This document shows, in pieces, positions 38,682 through 41,339 of a stretch of 41,339 bases of DNA. The stretch lies in the IMG/VR virus record IMGVR_UViG_3300037468_000156, positions 1 through 41,339 of that record, one strand, 5' to 3'. Numbering within the stretch: position 1 is the first letter of the stretch; each line of letters opens with the position of its first letter. The stretch is from a virus. The notes under the pieces are model-generated. The model ran no database searches. It was given only the letters and a program-made list of their open reading frames with translations, and was not told the origin of the DNA. Position numbers and translations under genes: made by a program.

Positions 38682-39050
38682 CTACCGATCCAGCACCAAC
38701 AACGAAGCCGCGGTCGGCACGCTCCCGGTAGCGTCAAGCGTGTAGGCCAGGCGCACGTAGCGGAGGTTGGGGTAGAACGGGATTTCGGTGATGCCCGCCG
38801 CCGTCACTGTTGCCGTGGTCGTGCCCGCACTGGGTGCCGCCCATGTGCCGTTTGTCGTGGCGCACACCTCCACGTTGAGGGTCAGTGTCGCCGTAGTCGA
38901 AAGCGCGCCCACCTGTACCACCGCCAGCACCTCGCGGTTCTTCAGCGAAGCGTAAGCCGCCAGGTCAACCGTCCTCGAAGGCGTCGCGCTGGTAGTCGTG
39001 AGCGCGATTGCGCGCGTCAGCTCCAGCGCCGTATAGGTTCCAGTCCACAT
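38682..39050 (-). CDS. Capsid-associated structural protein (decoration-like)
   Basis: 122 residues, Thr/Ala-rich, all beta: WTGTYTALELTRAIALTTTS, VDLAAYASLKNREVLAVVQV, TTATLTLNVEVCATTNGTW and YVRLAYTLDATGSVPTAASL. It lies immediately downstream of the major capsid gene. The composition and place suit a decoration or head-fibre protein, but no family was recognised. Confidence 0.6.
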   Translation of the reverse strand: MWTGTYTALELTRAIALTTTSATPSRTVDLAAYASLKNREVLAVVQVGALSTTATLTLNVEVCATTNGTWAAPSAGTTTATVTAAGITEIPFYPNLRYVRLAYTLDATGSVPTAASLLVLDR

Positions 39051-39062
39051 TTCTCACTCTCC

Positions 39063-40427
39063 TTAGCTGGTGCCCAGCTTCATGACCTTAACTTGGAAGT
39101 CCTTCACTAGCTGGCCGCCGAACCGACGGCGCGCGTAGATGATGACTTCATCCTTGAGCGCGCGCAACTCGCGCAGCACTTCGATGGAGATGCCCACCCG
39201 CTGCGGGGCGTAGTACGCCTTGAGGTCGCCCAGGATCACACTGTAGCTGTCAGCCGCTGGCACGGGGACGAAGTTATCCATCACCACCGGCTTCCCCAAG
39301 ATGGTGCTCTGATACCCGTTCGTGTAGTCGGGGTAGGAGTTGGCCCAGAAGGGGCGTCCGGTCGTGTCCACGATTGCGCGTGCCTGTGCGTATGCGGTCT
39401 TATGCGCGTACCACTTCACGCCAGCGTCATACTGCGGCGGCATTGCGTGCTCCATACCGATGAAGCCCTCGCCACTTTCCGGCGTACCGATGGCCGTGCC
39501 CGCCCAACTCACTGCCGCACTAATGCCCGATGGCACATACATGCCACCCAGGCCAGTAGCGAAGATGTGCGCGACTGTGGCATTCGTCGCAGTCAGGATG
39601 CCCTGCGGCTGGCCAACGCCCGTGCCGTTGATGTAGGCATCGTCCTCGCCGAGTGCGAACGCCTCACCGATCAGCCCCGTCACGTAGCCGAGGATATCGA
39701 ACTGGGAATCCTCGAGCAGCGCGCGCGTCATGATGACGGCACACGTCGCCGTGTGAACCGGGATGTTCACCCGCCCGGCGACCGGGTTGGTAGCCTCGGA
39801 GATGTCAGAAGCCGGGGCCTCGGCAGTCCAGGAGAAGCGAACGCCGCTCGTGTACTGATTGCTTGCCACATAGCTCACGGTGGGGAAAGATACGATGTCA
39901 GACCCGATGGTGAACTTGTTGACGTCGCTCACAACACCCGTCACGCCCGCCATGCGCTTGATCAGCTCAGGCCGCATATCCGGTGGAACCCAGAAACCAC
40001 CCGCCGAGTCAAGCCCTTCCATGAGGACCTTCATCGACTTGTCAGGCAGCGTCTTGCCGGGCCGCGCGCGCAAATAGTCCACAAATGCGGACTTGTACGC
40101 GCCGCTCTTGAGCGCCTTGAGTTTGGCGTTCCCAACGCCAGCCACGTCGTACAGATAACCCGACGAGTCTGCCGTCACGCCCTCGATATCACCCTCGCCT
40201 GGCAGCGCCTCGCCTGAGAATCCAGACTTGACCGCGCTGCCGGCACTTGAATCGCGCCATGTCTTGAGCGCGTCAAGCGCCTGCATATCCTCGATCTGGC
40301 CCTTGAGAGTTGTGGCTTCAATCAGTTTCGACTTGAACGCCGCGCCCTCTTCGGGCGTTAGCGTTTCCTTGGCACGTAGGGCGTCCATCTCAGTCAGTAG
40401 CCCGTTGTACCTTTCTTGAGTGTTCAT
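39063..40427 (-). CDS. Major capsid protein (HK97 gp5 family)
   Basis: 454 residues. The N-terminal coiled coil (ERYNGLLTEMDALRAKETLT, LIEATTLKGQIEDMQALDAL) is the delta or scaffold-like domain, removed by the prohead protease in this family. From about 125, DSAGGFWVPPDMRPELIKRM, the E-loop/A-domain parts (TIGSDIVSFPTVSYVASNQY) and KVMKLGTS at the end are typical. FILED at 240-260 (EAFALGEDDAYINGTGVGQP) matches the spine-helix end. It is preceded by the protease gene by five bases. Confidence 0.95.
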   Translation of the reverse strand: MNTQERYNGLLTEMDALRAKETLTPEEGAAFKSKLIEATTLKGQIEDMQALDALKTWRDSSAGSAVKSGFSGEALPGEGDIEGVTADSSGYLYDVAGVGNAKLKALKSGAYKSAFVDYLRARPGKTLPDKSMKVLMEGLDSAGGFWVPPDMRPELIKRMAGVTGVVSDVNKFTIGSDIVSFPTVSYVASNQYTSGVRFSWTAEAPASDISEATNPVAGRVNIPVHTATCAVIMTRALLEDSQFDILGYVTGLIGEAFALGEDDAYINGTGVGQPQGILTATNATVAHIFATGLGGMYVPSGISAAVSWAGTAIGTPESGEGFIGMEHAMPPQYDAGVKWYAHKTAYAQARAIVDTTGRPFWANSYPDYTNGYQSTILGKPVVMDNFVPVPAADSYSVILGDLKAYYAPQRVGISIEVLRELRALKDEVIIYARRRFGGQLVKDFQVKVMKLGTS

Positions 40428-40432
40428 GTTTC

Positions 40433-41083
40433 TTACCTCAGTTTCAGATAGTCAAACCAAAGCCTGAGCCGCTCTACGTCGGCACTATCCAGCGCCAGGC
40501 CATCCGGCCCACCCTTCGCACTATCCAGCGCGAGGGTTATTCTTGGCAGCTCATCGGCTATTGATTTCCAGTGTAATGCCCCTTCGTCAAGCATCCTCGG
40601 CTCGCAAGGGGACGCCGTTAGCGCACCCGCGAACAGGGGCCAACGCTTGAGCCACACGGCTTTACCGTCAGCCTGTGGCTCGCGGATGATGTACTGCGGC
40701 GCGCTGTCCGATGACGTGCCCACCGCCCGCTGATTGATTAGATTGTCCACCATCGTCCGGTATTGATGGTTGCGTTGCAGCGTGGCACGATACCACCTGC
40801 CTAGATCGTCATCACCCATCTCGCCGATCTGCCCAATGATGGGGTCGGCCTTCATGCTTGCGTCCTGGGCATGATCCCACGTCAAGGGCCTGGGCAGTGT
40901 CAGCACCTTGTCCCAGAAGTCGGTCTTGGCGGTGAAGTATTCGCCTTCGAGGTCGGCCCCGCCCCACAGTGCGAGATAGCCTTGGATGTCATCGCGCCCG
41001 ATGCGCTTGACGGCCACCAGGTCGGCTACCATCTCTGCGTCCTCAGGTGGAAGGTGCAGGCCCTTAATATATGTTAATTCCAT
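40433..41083 (-). CDS. Prohead maturation protease (HK97 gp4-like serine protease)
   Basis: 216 residues. IGRDDIQGYLALWGGADLEG gives the family's VxGYxxxW..xD strand; TWDHAQD (H71) and AVGTSSDSAP (S124/S125) provide the catalytic His and Ser, equivalent to the GxxH and GVSSxSxP motifs. WPLFAGALTASPCEPRM is the conserved 'sLTpxPxxP' end. It trims the delta domain from the capsid protein during head expansion. A C-terminal 40-residue helical tail is left. The start lies two bases after the stop of the split gene. Confidence 0.85.
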   Translation of the reverse strand: MELTYIKGLHLPPEDAEMVADLVAVKRIGRDDIQGYLALWGGADLEGEYFTAKTDFWDKVLTLPRPLTWDHAQDASMKADPIIGQIGEMGDDDLGRWYRATLQRNHQYRTMVDNLINQRAVGTSSDSAPQYIIREPQADGKAVWLKRWPLFAGALTASPCEPRMLDEGALHWKSIADELPRITLALDSAKGGPDGLALDSADVERLRLWFDYLKLR

Positions 41084-41085
41084 CT

Positions 41086-41339
41086 CTAGCCCTCACCAAT
41101 GTTAAGCCGGTCTATTGCCTGCTTAGTCCATCGTTCATATATCCCTACAATCGGGTCGTATTGTTCGCGAACCACGTCCGCTAATACGCGCCAACCACGC
41201 TTACGCATTTGACGTGCCTGCTGTGTTTCGCTCGTTAGCCAGCGCGCGTAACTGGCCCGGTTGCCGACAATGGTTGTAAGCGGCGGGTGCGATTCAACGT
41301 AATACTGTTTGCCGTACATTTCAGACCTGCGCCCACCAC
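41086..41339 (-). CDS. Head/neck-region structural protein, 3' part of split gene
   Basis: This is the C-terminal part of the 169-residue protein that starts at 406. The frame enters the window at 41339 with codons for GGRRSE and then MYGKQYYVESHPPLT, identical in protein sequence to the left copy, and stops with TAG at 41088-41086. The Met at 41319 is internal and should not be taken as a start, because the left copy shows 92 residues ahead of it. Two bases separate the stop from the ATG of the prohead protease gene at 41083, so the two are probably translated together. Confidence 0.85.
   Translation of the reverse strand, partial: GGRRSEMYGKQYYVESHPPLTTIVGNRASYARWLTSETQQARQMRKRGWRVLADVVREQYDPIVGIYERWTKQAIDRLNIGEG
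41190..41339. repeat. Terminal direct repeat, right copy
   Basis: Second copy of the 150-base end repeat, with variant bases at 41215, 41251 and 41296. Removing one copy closes the molecule at 41,189 bp and restores an intact reading frame across the junction. It could be a physical terminal redundancy, but the sequence differences fit two population variants joined during assembly better. Confidence 0.95.

Noticed and set aside
1-41339. Integrase, tRNA genes, CRISPR arrays or a diversity-generating retroelement
   Set aside because: No tyrosine or serine recombinase motifs, reverse transcriptase motifs, regular spaced repeats or cloverleaf-like sequences were found by eye. A dedicated tRNA or profile scan could still find something.

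Overview
The window looks like the complete genome of a tailed phage with siphovirus-type genes, cut open inside a gene. The first 150 bases (1-150) recur at the end (41190-41339) with three differences, so the molecule reads as a circular or circularly permuted genome of 41,189 bp. The gene crossing the cut runs from 406 down to 1 and continues from 41189 down to 41086. GC-rich sequence, Thr-Pro-rich linkers in exported proteins and the general protein style suggest a Chloroflexota (Anaerolineae-like) host. That host call is an inference. No integrase, DNA polymerase, tRNA gene or CRISPR array was seen.

Layout. Back-to-back sigma70-type promoters at about 16.9 kb drive two units. The rightward unit (16999-20817, + strand) holds about eleven small genes, including small Cys-motif proteins, a conserved FPSKYLK phage protein and exported proteins. 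It has a second promoter at 20165-20193 and ends at a strong hairpin terminator at 20849-20880. The leftward unit (- strand) occupies the rest. In transcription order it has: a ribbon-helix-helix (RHH) regulator; replication genes (DnaD-like initiator, helicase-loader-like protein, nuclease, MazG-like protein); membrane and accessory genes, including a PAPS-reductase-like protein and a second RHH gene with its own promoter; a modular lysin, HNH nuclease and small membrane (holin/spanin-like) proteins; a mini glutamyl-tRNA-synthetase-like enzyme and a glycosidase-like TIM barrel; small and large terminase, portal, a DUF4177-like protein and SPP1-gp7-type head protein. Passing the cut, it continues with the split gene, prohead protease, HK97-type capsid, a glycosyltransferase, connectors, major tail protein, a frameshifted tail chaperone, tape measure, tail tip, fibre and a repeat-rich LamG adhesin, ending near 20.93 kb.

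Genes are tightly packed. Most neighbours overlap by ATGA, GTGA, TGATG or 8-base junctions, which implies translational coupling in long transcripts. The most notable points are the aaRS-like/glycosidase-like pair beside the terminase, a shared TGTCA-N9-TGACA operator candidate at two promoters, two RHH genes that appear to be transcribed leaderless, a CCCAAAA slippery site in the tail chaperone, and terminal repeat copies whose three differences are all synonymous.
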